Source of the DNA: Azorinus chamasolen
Lineage: Eukaryota > Mollusca > Bivalvia > Cardiida > Solecurtidae
Reading direction: 5' to 3'
DNA length: 64,000 nucleotides
Assembly (NCBI GenBank): GCA_963576725.1
Contig: OY755242.1
Coordinates: 23,914,869 to 23,978,868, forward strand
In this document: positions 1 through 10,756 of the stretch, in pieces
How positions within the stretch are numbered: position 1 is the first letter of the stretch
Layout of the letters: every line of letters starts with the position of its first letter
Position numbers and translations under genes: made by a program
The notes under the pieces: generated by a model
Told to the model about the DNA's origin: nothing
Seen by the model: only the letters and a program-made list of their open reading frames with translations
The model's database searches: none

Positions 1-27
1 TTTGACATGGATTGGCCTGCATAGGCA

Positions 28-277
28 TTAACCCTTCGCTTGCTGAATTTTAAAATACAGTTCTCCTTCTTTACCCATGCCCTGTTGTAAAATTACATAT
101 ATCTTCACTGTGTACAAGTATTTCGCTGTGCAATCACTGCTGTGGAATGCACTGGTTGCACAATCAAATTGTAAATAGTGCAGACCCTGATGAGACAGCT
201 CCTGCAGGAGCTGTCTCATCTGGGTCTTCACTATTTACAGGTACGTGTATTGACGTGAATAGCAAGCGAAGGGTTAA
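28..277 (+). mobile_element. TTAA-A MITE, full-length reference copy
   Basis: The ends are inverted repeats, TTAACCCTTCGCTTGCT on the left and its complement on the right. The outermost TTAA fits a piggyBac-type target duplication. An inner palindrome at about 177-235 (GTGCAGACCCTGATGAGACA arm) has the apex GCTCCTGCAGGAGC at about 203-216. No coding capacity is visible. The terminal TTAACCC and TTAA target are known piggyBac features; assigning this MITE to that superfamily is inference. Other copies lie at 6542-6794, 13736-13872 and 18755-18917. Confidence 0.8.
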
Positions 278-1188
278 AAGGTGTATTTCTGGGGTAATTG
301 GTTATTATATGTTTAGCTTGTAGAAATATCATAAATTCTTACCTCCAGTTTGAAGTGTACTCTGTAGACCTGCTCTGTCTATTAGCCCTTTGAATGTGGT
401 AGCATTTGGTAAAGCCGCGAGTTGATCATAGAGTGTGTCCCCCAATGTGCCAGTGAACAAAGTCAAGCATATCAAAATGAATGAAGATCTTGTGGACTCC
501 ATTTTTGGAATAACTGAAATAAAATGTTTGACAATTTGGACTTCTGTGTCGTTATATAGAAAGACAGGTTATCGAACCGAAACAAAATGGCTGCTTACTT
601 TGCGAAATGTTAATGCCCGACGGAAATGATCGATGTTGTCGGAAATAAACGACTTGGGTTCGTGGTTAAATTTCATAACTTATTTGGAACGACTTCGAAA
701 GCTCGAATACTATAGTGTACATATAATGAACCGGTAGATGGGAAATCACATCTGGAAAGCTCAGATAAGCAGTCATAGACATCTGACCAACCTAAATAAT
801 ATGTAACTGGCTGTCCTTTACCGATGGAAAGGTTAACAGAAGATAGCGTGTCTTGAAAGGACTTGCAATAGGATACAATTTAGCTATTTCAGTTCTTCTG
901 CGACATATGTTGTCTGCTACATTTTTTCTCTCTTTTTTGTCTAGTTTTCCCCTTTCTGTAAAAAGAAAAACAGTCACGGCGTCAAATACATTGGATCCTG
1001 GTGAGACACCGAATTACATGGCATCTCATCTAGACCAAATCTGTTTGTATGATACTCAAATATCTGACATTGAAGAAGGTCTACATTTGTTAATAGGATG
1101 CCGGAGTATTTGTCGTGATATCAGGATCCAGTACCGGTTGACAATACTGTGGTCAGTGGATCTATTCAAACATAATACAGACCAACAA
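278..1188. other. Unassigned stretch with one degenerate D-type core
   Basis: No gene is visible; the short open frames here show no domain, codon bias or conserved motif. At about 990-1055 there is a degraded palindrome core (GGATCCTGGTGAGACACC, then GCATCTCATCTAGACC and CTGTTTG), which matches the centre of family D elements. The rest is unrecognised. Confidence 0.6.
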
Positions 1189-1320
1189 ACAATGAATCCC
1201 TCTAAACCCGAATTATCGTAAATAAGAATTTCGATCTTTTTAAGCAGGCGGCTGCTTAATGCATGACGAAAGTTATACAGACATTTCTTTGGGAGCTTTC
1301 TGCATGACTTTCATCGTGCA
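1189..1320 (+). mobile_element. TA-I MITE, left part only
   Basis: The segment starts with a degraded family-I end (CCCTCTAAACCCG) and runs into AAGCAGGCGGCTGCTTAATG. It includes the hairpin arm GGAGCTTTCTGCATGACTTT and ends near GTGCATTA. The right terminal repeat is missing and is replaced by the repeat at 1321-1597. Confidence 0.5.
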
Positions 1321-1597
1321 TTAAAAGTACATGTATGAGTCATGCAGGAAACACCGTAAACAAAACACACAACCGCCCAAACAGCTCCACGACTACAAAC
1401 AGCAAATGTACATTATATAAAAGACACAAAGAGACGCACAGACATAACAAACAAACAATAGGGGGGAAATGGAAGTACCGCCTTGGAACGATCAGTGACA
1501 AATGTCACTGGGGGTGGGGGGGTTAAACCGGTTTCGGGGCGCCCAACCTTACACTTATTCCATCCCCACCTTCAAAGACAGTGTAAATAAACGTATC
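1321..1597. repeat. Dispersed repeat L, copy 1
   Basis: This is similar over its whole length to 44606-44876. Shared landmarks are ATGAGTCATGCAGGAAACAC, GGAAGTACCGCCTTGGAACG, a small stem-loop with arms AGTGACA/TGTCACT, TTAAACCGGTTT, GGCGCCCAACCT and GTGTAAATAAACGTAT. The second copy lies just 3' (minus strand) of the reverse-transcriptase remnant. L may therefore be the 3' region of that Penelope-like element, with this copy lacking the coding part. That link is inference. Confidence 0.6.
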
Positions 1598-2079
1598 TAG
1601 CAGCATTCTGCCTTACAGAGCGACATTGATATCAGTTTTAACGTTCGATATAGTGGAGTTTGACGGTTACCAATGTATGCTAACTACCACTACGCAGATA
1701 GTGGAAAACCAGCTTAAATGATCCCCATAGAAGTCGTTTAATGAGGTCCTCTCGTGTTTATTTAACATATCATTTCTAAAGGGTCACGTTGAACATCTGG
1801 TTTGGCAGAAAATACTTCTTAATTGAAACTTAGTTCATGCTAGATATTCATGTTCAGACAGAACCTGGTGACATATGAGATTTATGAGTTTTGAATTATT
1901 TTTATTAAAAGTTTGGATTGATGAAATAACTATGAGAACCCAGGGTTTCTGTACACATGAGCTGTCCCCCTCGTACTTTTATTTCCTTTTATTGAGTAAA
2001 TACCCATACATATACATATATACAACTTTCAGGCTGTTTGTAAGATACATTGTCAGTACTTAGACTGTAACGCTTAGCC
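1598..2079. other. Unassigned stretch
   Basis: I see no gene, hairpin element or tandem repeat here. A short ATACATATAC-type run lies at about 2005-2025. Confidence 0.6.
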
Positions 2080-2712
2080 AGCTGACATTGCTATGTCTGC
2101 TCACACACTACTACTGCTGACATTGTTATGTCTACTCACACACTACTACTGCTGACATTGCTATGGCTGCTCACACACTACTACTGCTGACATTGTTATG
2201 TCTGCTCACACACTACTACTGCTGACATTGTTATGTCTGCTCACACACTACTACTACTGCTGACATTGTTATGCTGCTCACACACTACTACTGCTGACAT
2301 TGTTATGGCTGCTCACACACTACTACTGCTGACATTGTTATGGCTGCTCACACACTACTACTGCTGACATTGTTATGTCTGTTCACACACTACTACTGCT
2401 GACATTGTTATGTCTGCTCACACACTACTACTGCTGACATTGTTATGTCTGCTCACACACTACTACTGTTGACATTGTTATGGCTGCTCACACCCTACTC
2501 TGCTGACATTGTTATGTCTGCTCACACACTACTACTGCTGACATTGTTATGGCTGCTCACACACTACTACTGCTGACATTGTTATGGCTGCTCACACACT
2601 ACTACTGCTGACATTGTTATGTCTGCTCACACACTACTACTGCTGACATTGTTATGTCTGCTCACACACTACTACTGCTGACATTGTTATGGCTGCTCAC
2701 ACACTACTCTGC
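2080..2712 (+). repeat. 35-bp minisatellite, about 18 copies
   Basis: The unit reads CTGCTGACATTGTTATGTCT followed by GCTCACACACTACTA, 35 bases. Copies differ mainly by TCT/GCT variants and occasional loss of one base or an extra ACT. The array runs from AGCTGACATTGCTATG to ACACTACTCTGCTACCC. Thirty-five is not a multiple of three, and no open frame spans the array, so it is not a coding repeat. I see no similarity to the MITE families nearby. Confidence 0.95.
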
Positions 2713-2964
2713 TACCCATTCCTCTCACTCCCGATTGGCTGAAACCTTTGAGAAACCATTGAAGGGTGTCATACAGCTTTGATCCCGTTGAGTCAAATCG
2801 TACATTGCAAATGAATGGTTAAACGATGTTCCTAAAAGATTAAGAGCTGTTTTTCTTCAAACAACATCTGTTGTTCATACATATATTTAGGTCTACCGTT
2901 GGTAACTGTAAGTTTAGACTTTGATATTTAACATCGGTCAAATAGTCAACTTGAATCCGGATAA

Positions 2965-3167
2965 CAGTAAACCTCTCTAAACCGGATGTTAAATTTAGTA
3001 TAAATATCAGTCTTGGAGACAGGTGGCAGCTTAATGCAGGGTGACCTTCATGCAGAAAACTCCTTTAGGAGCTTTTTTCATGACTATCACCCTGCATTAA
3101 GCAGCCATCTGCCTAAAAGTATGTAAATTCTTCTCTACTATAATTCTGGTTTAGAGGGAGTTTACTG
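2965..3167 (+). mobile_element. TA-I MITE, full-length reference copy
   Basis: The terminal inverted repeats are CAGTAAACCTCTCTAAACCG and its complement ending GTTTACTG. The internal subterminal motif ACAGGTGGCAGCTTAATGCA faces TGCATTAAGCAGCCATCTGC, and the apex is CTCCTTTAGGAG. CAGTNAAACCTC ends with TA targets are typical of Tigger/pogo-like elements. The segment AGTATAAATATCAGTCTTGG at about 2997-3016, followed by the ACAGGTGGCAGC motif, is the probable source of the minisatellite at 27477-28755. Confidence 0.8.
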
Positions 3168-3885
3168 TGTCTATTTGCCCGCCTGTTACCTCACTAGTAA
3201 AATCAGCATACATAAGATGAAAAAACCAAATGGCAAATTTGTGTGATTCAAAGTTCAAAAGGAGAGTGTTTGTAAGATGATAACTGAGGGTCATATTCTA
3301 TAATATATGCCCGCAGAAATTACTGAAATTCCTTCCAGAATACGCACGTGTATGTGGTAGTTGATTATCAGGTGTAGGCATAGAGCATAAAGGGACAACA
3401 TGTAAAACATATGCAACAGACAAAGTGGGGATATAACAATGCTGTCTCCGATCTAGGCTCGATCTACAGCGTTTGTCTATGTCCCGCTTAGGGAAACTAT
3501 ATATAAATGATAAGTTCATATATGCAATGGTGACCAAGGGAAGCAATTCTTACTGTCGTTTTGCAAGATATTGGTTCTGATGCTCTTTCTTCTCCAATGA
3601 TTCTTCGAATGGAATTCTAGATCGGTACATTTGGTTCCTACGATCTTTATGTCGCATGCATTGCTAACATTCAATCGATTCTAAAAGGTAAAACATCAAA
3701 ATAATGTCGTTATAAAAACTAGTTCCTAATCAGGGCTTGTTCTTTATATTTCAGCTAATCGTTGCTGCAAATCTGTCTCTTTAATTTCGCCATTCTGAAC
3801 TGAAACATCTATTTATTTGCATTAACTTACTGCATGTTCAACTTTAATTCAGTATATGAATAAAGGGCTGAAAATCCTAAACCAT
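3168..3885. other. Unassigned stretch
   Basis: No gene or recognisable repeat is visible. An 82-codon open frame on the minus strand (3298-3546) shows no motif. Confidence 0.6.
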
Positions 3886-4085
3886 TGAAGCGATTTACAT
3901 GGCGTTCGAACTTGACGGGGGTGTAATGGCCAAACACATGTGTGTAAATGTTGGTGTGGATTGGACAAATTCTTTCCAAAAAGAGCCCGGACAATTTCTT
4001 CTAGATGTGCGTACGGACGGACGGACGGACGGACGTCCGGAAAAGAGCAACCCTATATGCCACCACTTTGTGGGGGCATGAAAAT
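3886..4085 (+). mobile_element. Pearl/Helentron-like 3' end module (HL1)
   Basis: A short unique body is followed by a GGAC tetranucleotide run at about 4013-4036. A terminal hairpin follows at about 4055-4080 (ATGCCACCAC, loop TTT, GTGGGGGCAT) and then A-rich DNA. The body-microsatellite-hairpin order matches the much larger elements at 42358-43990 and 58813-60346. This copy has no tandem core units. Confidence 0.6.
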
Positions 4086-4595
4086 CGTAAAGCTAAGCAA
4101 ATCTCAAACACCAGCAAGCGTACATGTACTAGACAAAAACATAAGACAAACATAAATGTAAGGGTGACGAACGGTCAATGGCAAAAGTACCACTAGGAGG
4201 TGTGAATCGGTTTAAAGACATTCTAACCTTACCATTGTCTCAAAGCAAAGTCACTCTAGGGAAGGGATCAGTGTAATAAAGGTATCCCCGCCAGACTTGA
4301 CACCTATATGTGCCATTGCACTTGAGTAGACCAAGTAGATCAATGTTTGCACTTTTTGCCTACAGGGTAACATATATCTGATTATACGCTGTCTGATATG
4401 ACTAAAAACGTCCATTAAACCAGTGTTTCATACATCAATATCCATTAAGTAAATGATTAAGGAATAGATGAAACGTTCGTTTAGGTGATTTACATTAGAA
4501 TACCTGCACTTCCCTGTGCAAGATGTTGACAATATGTGCAAAACTAACAATTCAATGATACAGTAATAAGTCCTGATGACTGCAATATACATGTA
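4086..4595. other. Unassigned stretch
   Basis: No gene, tandem repeat or complete hairpin element is visible. Confidence 0.6.
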
Positions 4596-4799
4596 CAGTA
4601 AACCTCTCTATAACGGCCACTAGATTGTGTCAGTTAGTTGGTACATTAGGGCAGGTGACTGTTTAAAGCAAGGTGAAAGTAAAACAGAACGCTCCTATAG
4701 GAGCGTTCTGTTTTACTTTCACTTTGCTTTAAGCAACCACCTGCATTTAACACAAAATACTTGATGTAATTTAGTGACCATTATAGAGAGGTTTTACTG
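4596..4799 (+). mobile_element. TA-H MITE, full-length reference copy
   Basis: The ends are CAGTAAACCTCTCTATAACG and the complementary ATAGAGAGGTTTTACTG, flanked by TA on both sides. Inside are GGTGACTGTTTAAAGCAAGG and its partner TTGCTTTAAGCAACCACC. The arm GTAAAACAGAACGCTCC closes on the exact apex GCTCCTATAGGAGC. Other copies are at 8064, 15747, 40576, 50723, 54482, 54775, 57059 and 58557. Confidence 0.85.
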
Positions 4800-5676
4800 T
4801 ATCTGAATATGTCATCAATCTTAAGTAATAAAATGTTGAGCTCAGCAATATAACTGCAACATATGGTGTGTATAGATATAGGTTTAATTAGGTGATCAAT
4901 TAAGTAACATTTATATACACAATTAACCATATTCATATATGGCTAATACTAGTATGTCACCATGTAGGGAACGTTCCATCATATCGCAACTTCAAACTTG
5001 AAATAAATCATATATTTCTAGAAAATAAACTTGAACAATATATGGTGGAGTTCTCTTAAAAAATCATGTAACACTTTATTTCTGAAGAAAGTTTCCTCCC
5101 ATTTAAATACTCGTAGATAAGTGATTGTCATGAGAAGATAGGATAACATTTTTCTCATTCAAAAATACATGACATTTAATTTTTAACATCATGGGGGAAT
5201 ATTTATTTAACGTTTGCCATGAGGAAACTGTAAGACTCTTACTCCACTAAAGACCCATCAGAGAGGTATATTCCCCATATATGTTTTTTAAAGTGCTACA
5301 TTCTGATAATAGTGTCTATTTTATTTTATTAGAAACACTGAATGATTCACTTTGGAGGGACCCTTTCCCACGATTTCAAAACACATGAGCGTCACATATT
5401 TTAGTAAACCTTTTACTGGTTGGATTTTGGAGGAACATTGCCCATTATTTAAGAACTTGGGCGTCAGATACTTCCGTAGAAGAACTATTCTCCCATTCTC
5501 GAAGAAGGTGTGCTGTCGTCGAATGTGTCTTATTCTACTTGGCGGTGATGATATAAAATGTCAAACAACTAGTGCTTCTTTTACTACTGTGAGAATTATC
5601 CTTTTTCTTTTAATCTATGAGTTCATAAAATGGTTCTGCACCTGTAAACAAACATTGTCGTATCTAGCTCTGTCGT
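4800..5676. other. Unassigned stretch
   Basis: No repeat structure is visible. The longest open frame starts at 5352 and is 167 codons. It has no recognisable domain, and its downstream half runs into the B element at 5677, so I do not call it a gene. Confidence 0.6.
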
Positions 5677-5896
5677 TTAAGCCTTTCCCTCATATAAACG
5701 TGTTTTCACGCATTTGCAAACAGAGTAGACCCAGATCAGACGGCTCCTACAGGAGAATAGAATTTGATATATCTGTTTATTTGCTTTCTAAAATGTATAC
5801 AATGTTCCACCTTGCATATTTGTTTATAACTATTTTGTTAATGAACATTCATTAGGTATTGAAATTGAAATAAACATAGAACAGGGAAAGGGTTAA
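5677..5896 (-). mobile_element. TTAA-B MITE with half of its core palindrome lost
   Basis: The left end is TTAAGCCTTTCCCTCATATA and the right end is GGGAAAGGGTTAA. The arm reads CAGAGTAGACCCAGATCAGA and reaches GGCTCCTACAGGAG. The opposite arm is missing from that point, so the break lies at the palindrome centre. The remainder matches the reverse complement of the copy at 19546-19797. Confidence 0.75.
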
Positions 5897-5970
5897 ATGT
5901 ATCGAAATAATTCAAGCGTCCTTATTATTGGTTTGGAACTGTAACGTTAAGATATACGGAATATTACGTA

Positions 5971-6126
5971 TAATGCGGCGTCTGATCAGAGTCTACACTG
6001 GTTGCTTATAGGAATTTAATATAAAACAAAACAAAATTGATTCTTTAAGCCAGGCACCACTTAGATCCAAAATGGACTAATCCAATATATAAATATGGAA
6101 GAATCCACTGGGCGCAAATGGGTTAA
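5971..6126 (+). mobile_element. TTAA-F MITE, right half only
   Basis: The segment begins TAATGCGGCGTCTGATCAGA, exactly at the centre of the family-F palindrome seen complete at 51453-51681. It continues through AACTAATCC-type sequence to GCAAATGGGTTAA. The left half is absent, so this is a half-element broken at the palindrome centre. Confidence 0.75.
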
Positions 6127-6541
6127 ACTAAACTGCCACCTGTTTTACAGACTAGCATTGATACTAACTGAACGTCAGGTTTTGATGAGTGTTTTTATGC
6201 TATTCCGATGCTTGATGGGACACTATAATTTATTTTTTGTACTCTAACACATCCTACAAAATGTTTACATTGTCCAACAAAAGATATATTTAGAGTCATC
6301 CATATTGCAATGAGATCGTCTGTATGGACCGCCACAGCTGTCCTATGTCACCACACCTCAAGCTGGCTGATCTAATCCATGTAATGTCTCCTCAAAAAAG
6401 AGTTGCTGTCTTGTCAAGGAAGATATTATCTTGTTTGTTGCTGTGCTATATTGTCTAGACATCGTGTTATTATGTGATTTTTATATGTTAATTATCAGTT
6501 CGTCATCGTATCATGTGAACCAAACCCGATGTTATCGTATC
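6127..6541. other. Unassigned stretch
   Basis: Nothing recognisable as gene or repeat. Confidence 0.55.
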
Positions 6542-6794
6542 TTAACCCTTCGCTTGCTATTCACGTCAATATACGTACCTGTAAATAGTGAAGACCGATA
6601 TAAGACAGCTCCTACAGGAGCTGTCTCATCAGGGTCTGCACTATTTACAAGTTGAGTGTGCAACCAGTGCACTCCACAGCAGTGATTGCACAGCGAAATA
6701 ATTGTACGTAACAGTGAAGATATATGTAATTATACAACAGGGCATGGGTAAAGATGGAGACATGTGCTTTAAAATTCCGTAAGCGAAGGGTTAA
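6542..6794 (-). mobile_element. TTAA-A MITE, full length
   Basis: This is the reverse complement of the 28-277 copy. It starts TTAACCCTTCGCTTGCTATT and ends AAGCGAAGGGTTAA. The core arm GAAGACCGATATAAGACAGC is slightly diverged, while the apex is GCTCCTACAGGAGC. Confidence 0.8.
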
Positions 6795-7355
6795 CGACAT
6801 ATTATCATGTAGAATGTATCTCCGCAATATGAAGTTATGGAAAACTAGAATGACATTTTGTTGAGATGTACAGCCATGCCCTTTTACGGTGTTACCTTAG
6901 AATTGACTTATTATCAGAGTAATATGACAAAAATACACGTACAGAAAATATGCGGGTACATTACATGTACAAACACCCATTAGATACAGGCGAAATAACC
7001 GAAACCCTCTCGTTATGTCAAAATGTTTCTTTGCAAACAGTTTTAAAGTTAACCGGTTGCCTGTTTCGAGAATGAATGTGTTACACAACTGTGGTTTGTT
7101 CTGTACATTGTATCTTAGACAAAGGCAGTTAATTTGTCCTGTAGACCTTTGTGTACACAACTGCGCGGTGTTATCTATACTATTATCTTAGACAAATGCT
7201 TACTTTTTCTGTATGCTATATCTTACACAACTATGGTTTGTTTGTCTATATTGTATCATAGACAACTGAAGTTATCGTGTTTTCTAGACTATTTCTTAGA
7301 CACATGCATTCTGTGTGGCTGTCTGTTTCTCAAATATATTTTATATGTATTTTCT
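6795..7355. other. Unassigned stretch with a weak local repeat
   Basis: Between about 7080 and 7310 the phrase TTAGACAAATG/TTAGACAACTG with nearby CACAACTGTGGTTTGT recurs several times at roughly 60-bp spacing. This suggests a decayed tandem repeat. No gene is visible. Confidence 0.45.
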
Positions 7356-7591
7356 TTAACCCGTTGCCCCATATATACACCGTTTATCGTATTTGCAAAT
7401 GAAGTAGACCCAGACGGGGTCAGGATCTGCTGTTTGCTTATAGAATACATTGGAACCGATTCTACAGTTTCTGCAGATTCTGACAAAAAGTCCTGTGTTC
7501 ATGTGCAATATTATAAATACATGTACATCTAAATAATTAATATCCGTGATGTCATTATTTTTAGATTAATATTCCTGAAGTAAATGGTTAA
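7356..7591 (+). mobile_element. TTAA-B2 MITE
   Basis: The left end is TTAACCCGTTGCCCCATATA and the right end AGTAAATGGTTAA. The core GAAGTAGACCCAGACGGGGT is shortened. The right side carries the B2 hallmark, a pair of ATTCATG-type motifs around a GATGTCATTATTT block. Confidence 0.7.
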
Positions 7592-7895
7592 ACACGACCT
7601 GAGTATCAAGCAGGTTATATTTGTGTAAACTCCACAATTTTCCAGATACGAAACTGTTTACATGTAAAATTTCAAACCCATTATGTACGTGTTAAAAATA
7701 ATTATTTCGCTACCATGCATGAGTGTTGATGTTTGTAAACAGTTTGGATCAAGATGACTTCCGGTATATCGACGCCTGGTCAGATTCCAAAATACTCATA
7801 GTTGTGGTTATCCAAAATGGAAGAAAATGTAAATATTGAAGCAGACATATTTTTGTCAGATATCAATTACAGCAAGATCTCTCTGTTGCGACAAC
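7592..7895. other. Unassigned stretch
   Basis: Nothing recognisable. Confidence 0.5.
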
Positions 7896-8316
7896 TTAAC
7901 ATTTTCCCTGTTGAATATCCATGTAAGAAATAATGAACCGAATTAGTTTATTGACCAACGAGTATTTGAATGCGGCAGAGATTGTAGAATCGGATTTATA
8001 TTGCACCATAGGCACGAGACTCTGATCACACGGCTCCTATAGCAGCAGTCTAATATGGGTCTACAGTAAAACCTCTCTATAACGGTCACTAAATCGTGCT
8101 AATTATTTGGTAGTTAGGGCAGGTGGCCGCTTAAATCAGGGTGAAAGTAAAACAGAACGCTCATATAGGAGCATTCTGTTTTATTTTCACCTTGCTTTAA
8201 GCAGCCACCTGTCTGTAACAAATATACTGGATGAAATTTAGTGCCCATTATAGAGAGGTTTTACTGTACTATGTTTGCAAATGTTCGAAAAGCGTTTATA
8301 TGAGGGAAATGGTTAA
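7896..8316 (-). mobile_element. TTAA-B MITE interrupted by a TA-H MITE
   Basis: The ends are TTAACATTTTCCCTGTTG and GAGGGAAATGGTTAA. The core GGCTCCTATAGCAGCAG and ATATGGGTCTA is split by the H element. Removing it with one TA rejoins GGGTCTA to CTATGTTTGCAAA, which is the order seen in uninterrupted B copies. Confidence 0.75.
8064..8266 (+). mobile_element. TA-H MITE nested in the B element
   Basis: The ends are CAGTAAAACCTCTCTATAAC and AGAGAGGTTTTACTG. They are flanked by TA on both sides, and only one TA is present in uninterrupted B copies. The apex is diverged (CTCATATAGGAGC). Confidence 0.85.
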
Positions 8317-8318
8317 TA

Positions 8319-8520
8319 CCGTAATACTCCTCTAAACCGGACGTTGTTTAGTATAAATATCGGTCTTGGAGGCAGGTGGCAGCTTAGTTCAGGTTGAAAG
8401 TCATGCAGAAAGCTCCTCTTGAAGCTTTCTGCATGACTTTCACCCTGCATTAAGCAGCAACCCACCTAAAAGTATTTAAATTATTTTCTTCTAGAATTCC
8501 GGATTAGAGGGGTTTTACTG
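8319..8520 (+). mobile_element. TA-I MITE
   Basis: It starts CCGTAATACTCCTCTAAACC next to a TA that directly follows the TTAA end of the preceding B element, and ends TTAGAGGGGTTTTACTG followed by TA. Internal arms are GCAGGTGGCAGCTTAG and CTGCATTAAGCAGC. The apex region is AGCTCCTCTTGAAGCT. Confidence 0.8.
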
Positions 8521-8639
8521 TACCTTAATATAGTAGTAATTCAATATAGGTGGACCTTTTATGCTGAATGGATAGCGTATGCCCTATATTTAGACGTCGC
8601 CTAGCCTGACCATTATCCCGCTAGGCACGCTTTGATATT

Positions 8640-8705
8640 ATTTAGAAACAGTTTTGATCCAGATGAGACGCCAAGTTACTGGGCTTCTCATCGGGATATA
8701 AGCTT
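8640..8705. repeat. D-type palindrome core, fragment
   Basis: GAAACAGTTTTGATCCAGAT, then GAGACGCCAAGTTACTGGGC and TTCTCATCGGGAT, match the hairpin of family D. No terminal repeats are seen. Confidence 0.5.
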
Positions 8706-8776
8706 GTGGACGTTCGTTCAATAGTGTCTTAAAAAGTGTTTGATTTCGATGTAGTGTGGTGTTCATTTTGTGTTAA

Positions 8777-8975
8777 TATCATAATTTTCGCCATCATCAT
8801 CACCATCATCATCGTCATAAATCTCGTCTTCACCATTTCTATCATTGTCATAGTCGTTTTACAGTCATCAACACTACCATCATCATCATCGTCATCATTC
8901 TCATCATTAGCATCACCATCGTTTTCATCTTCGCCATCATCATTCTCAGCATTACCATTATAATTATTTCAAGTC
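8777..8975 (+). repeat. Imperfect CAT/ATC trinucleotide repeat
   Basis: Runs of CATCATCATC and variants (CATCGTCAT, CATCACCAT) fill this stretch. The open frames across it are low-complexity artefacts. A similar tract lies at 39190-39325. Confidence 0.85.
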
Positions 8976-9027
8976 GTCATCGCATCCATGTTACTGTTCA
9001 GTGCTGATTGTACTGTAAATATAATTA

Positions 9028-9373
9028 CAGTGAACCCTCATTATACCGGCATTCATTACAATGACACCCTCGTTATATCGGCAGTATGCATTGAAACAAA
9101 ATTACCGTTAAGTCTTTGAAACAACCACTGAATAAATAGGTGCAATGCCAATAAGACAGATGATCGTTTAATACAGGACACAAGAAGTGCTAAAAGCTCC
9201 CACAGGGAGATTTTTACACTTCTTGTGTTTTGCATTAAGCGTTCACCTGTTGGTACTAGTTTAAAACTGGCCATATGGTTTACTTTCATATTTAAATTCG
9301 TTATAACGGCAACTTCGTTATACCAGCAAACTGTCTAGAAACAAACACCTCAGTTTGTAACGACGGTTCGCTG
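9028..9373 (+). mobile_element. TA-K MITE, copy 1
   Basis: A longer TA element (about 346 bp). It starts CAGTGAACCCTCATTATACC and ends ACGGTTCGCTG, with TA on both sides. The centre is a hairpin with arms ACACAAGAAGTGCTAAAAGC and TTTTACACTTCTTGTGTTTT and apex GCTCCCACAGGGAG. Subterminal GTTATATCGGC/GTTATACCAGC repeats are present. A second copy, in opposite orientation, is at 51917-52260. Confidence 0.8.
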
Positions 9374-9416
9374 TATGTTATTTCTCACATGAATATTCAT
9401 GGAGCAAAGGATTAAA
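9374..9416. mobile_element. TTAA-B2 right-end fragment
   Basis: The segment TATTTCTCACATGAATATTC continuing to GGAGCAAAGGATTAA matches the right end of B2 copies. It abuts the K element, which may have inserted into a B2 copy whose left part is no longer recognisable. Confidence 0.5.
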
Positions 9417-9858
9417 CGGCCCAGAATTAAAGAGTTTTGAGTGAACGTCACAGAGCGGTGTAACTGTATCTGGTAGCGAGAGTGCTGAAGAGTTACGGGT
9501 TTGTTTTGTATACACAACGGCATCTTGCTGTTTATCAGTACCAAGTCGACCCCGTAGTACACCGCTAATTTATTGGATTCCAACCGTCAATATGACGGGG
9601 GTGTTCTCTAAACTAATGAATACATTCTTAGTACTGAAGTGTAGTGACGTATCCTGTCAATAAGAAATAGACCATCGTGGTGATAAGGAAGGGCGAAAAA
9701 AGAAAAACAAACAATAAAAACAAGTTTGATACACTCATTTGTTGAAATGATGAAATAAGACCTCTCATTTTCGCTCAGGAAGGACTATATCTTATTCTCT
9801 CTCCTTACTCTTATTCCATGTCTGTCTATTTCTTACTACATGTTTCCCTTAAGTGTTT
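9417..9858. other. Unassigned stretch
   Basis: Nothing recognisable as gene or repeat. Confidence 0.5.
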
Positions 9859-10082
9859 CAGATTAAAACATAATACGTCTAAAGCGAACATTATAAATAA
9901 GCCAATAAATATGGGTGTATTTAAAAGCAGGTGGTTGTTTAATGCAGGGCGAAAGTAATGCAGAAAGTTTCTACAGGAGTGTTCTTCATAACTTTCATCC
10001 TGTATTAAAGTTCTACCTGCTTCTACATGTATGACACAAATGTAGACGACTTGATGGTGGTCTCTTTAGATGAGTTTAACTG
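9859..10082 (+). mobile_element. Degraded TA-J-like MITE
   Basis: The centre carries GCAGGTGGTTGTTTAATGCA, the arm AATGCAGAAAGTTTCT and the partner CATCCTGTATTAAAG. The right end ATGAGTTTAACTG is followed by TA. The left end (CAGATTAAAACA) is weak. Confidence 0.55.
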
Positions 10083-10756
10083 TATCTCTAGCCCATCCGC
10101 CGCTTTTCTCGGTCTCAGTCTCTTTATTTCCAATACATCTATCGAATAAATGTTTACTACATGGAAAAGTGGAATGTGTACAAACGTATGAATAATGTGG
10201 CCAACAACCCCAGGGAAACTTACTGGACTTGCTCTTTAAGAAAAGCAACCGCACACTTTGCGACCGTCTAGTCGAATGTTTACCAGATAATTACACATTT
10301 AATAAGCAATGTCATCATGAATATTAATTTTGCTGATGTTTTTATGATTGCATATGAAAATGGGAATGTTGGACCATGGAAAAAACTACACGATCATATA
10401 TCTATATCATTTCTTAAGCAAAACAGACCACCAGATCAGGCAACTCCTACAGTCGAGATCTATTATTTGCAATAGTGTAAATATGTATTCTATCAAGAAC
10501 AGTTATAGGTAAATACCTTTGTTTCATTTGTTCTTGCCGGTTTATTTTGGGAGACATTATCTTTTTTTAAATGCGGACAGAGAAACTTGCATAAGCAAGA
10601 GAAGCAAAATGAAAAGAGAAAATTGCAGACTCTGGTTTATTGAGTCTGTTCAATCTGGTCGTACGTTCCTCCGCAGCTTTAAGATTGTGGGGATGGTTTA
10701 CAGTGTAGACGGTATTATCTGCCAACTAGAATGTGTACGATAAATCAAAATCAAAA
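10083..10756. other. Unassigned stretch with a B-core fragment
   Basis: At about 10418-10460 AAACAGACCACCAGATCAGG and CAACTCCTACAG resemble one arm of a B core. Otherwise nothing is recognised. Confidence 0.5.

Noticed and set aside
2080..2712. Possible repeat-containing protein
   Set aside because: The 35-bp unit shifts the frame at each copy, and no open frame spans the array.
5352..5855. 167-codon open frame as a gene
   Set aside because: No domain, signal or splice context; its second half is inside a B MITE.
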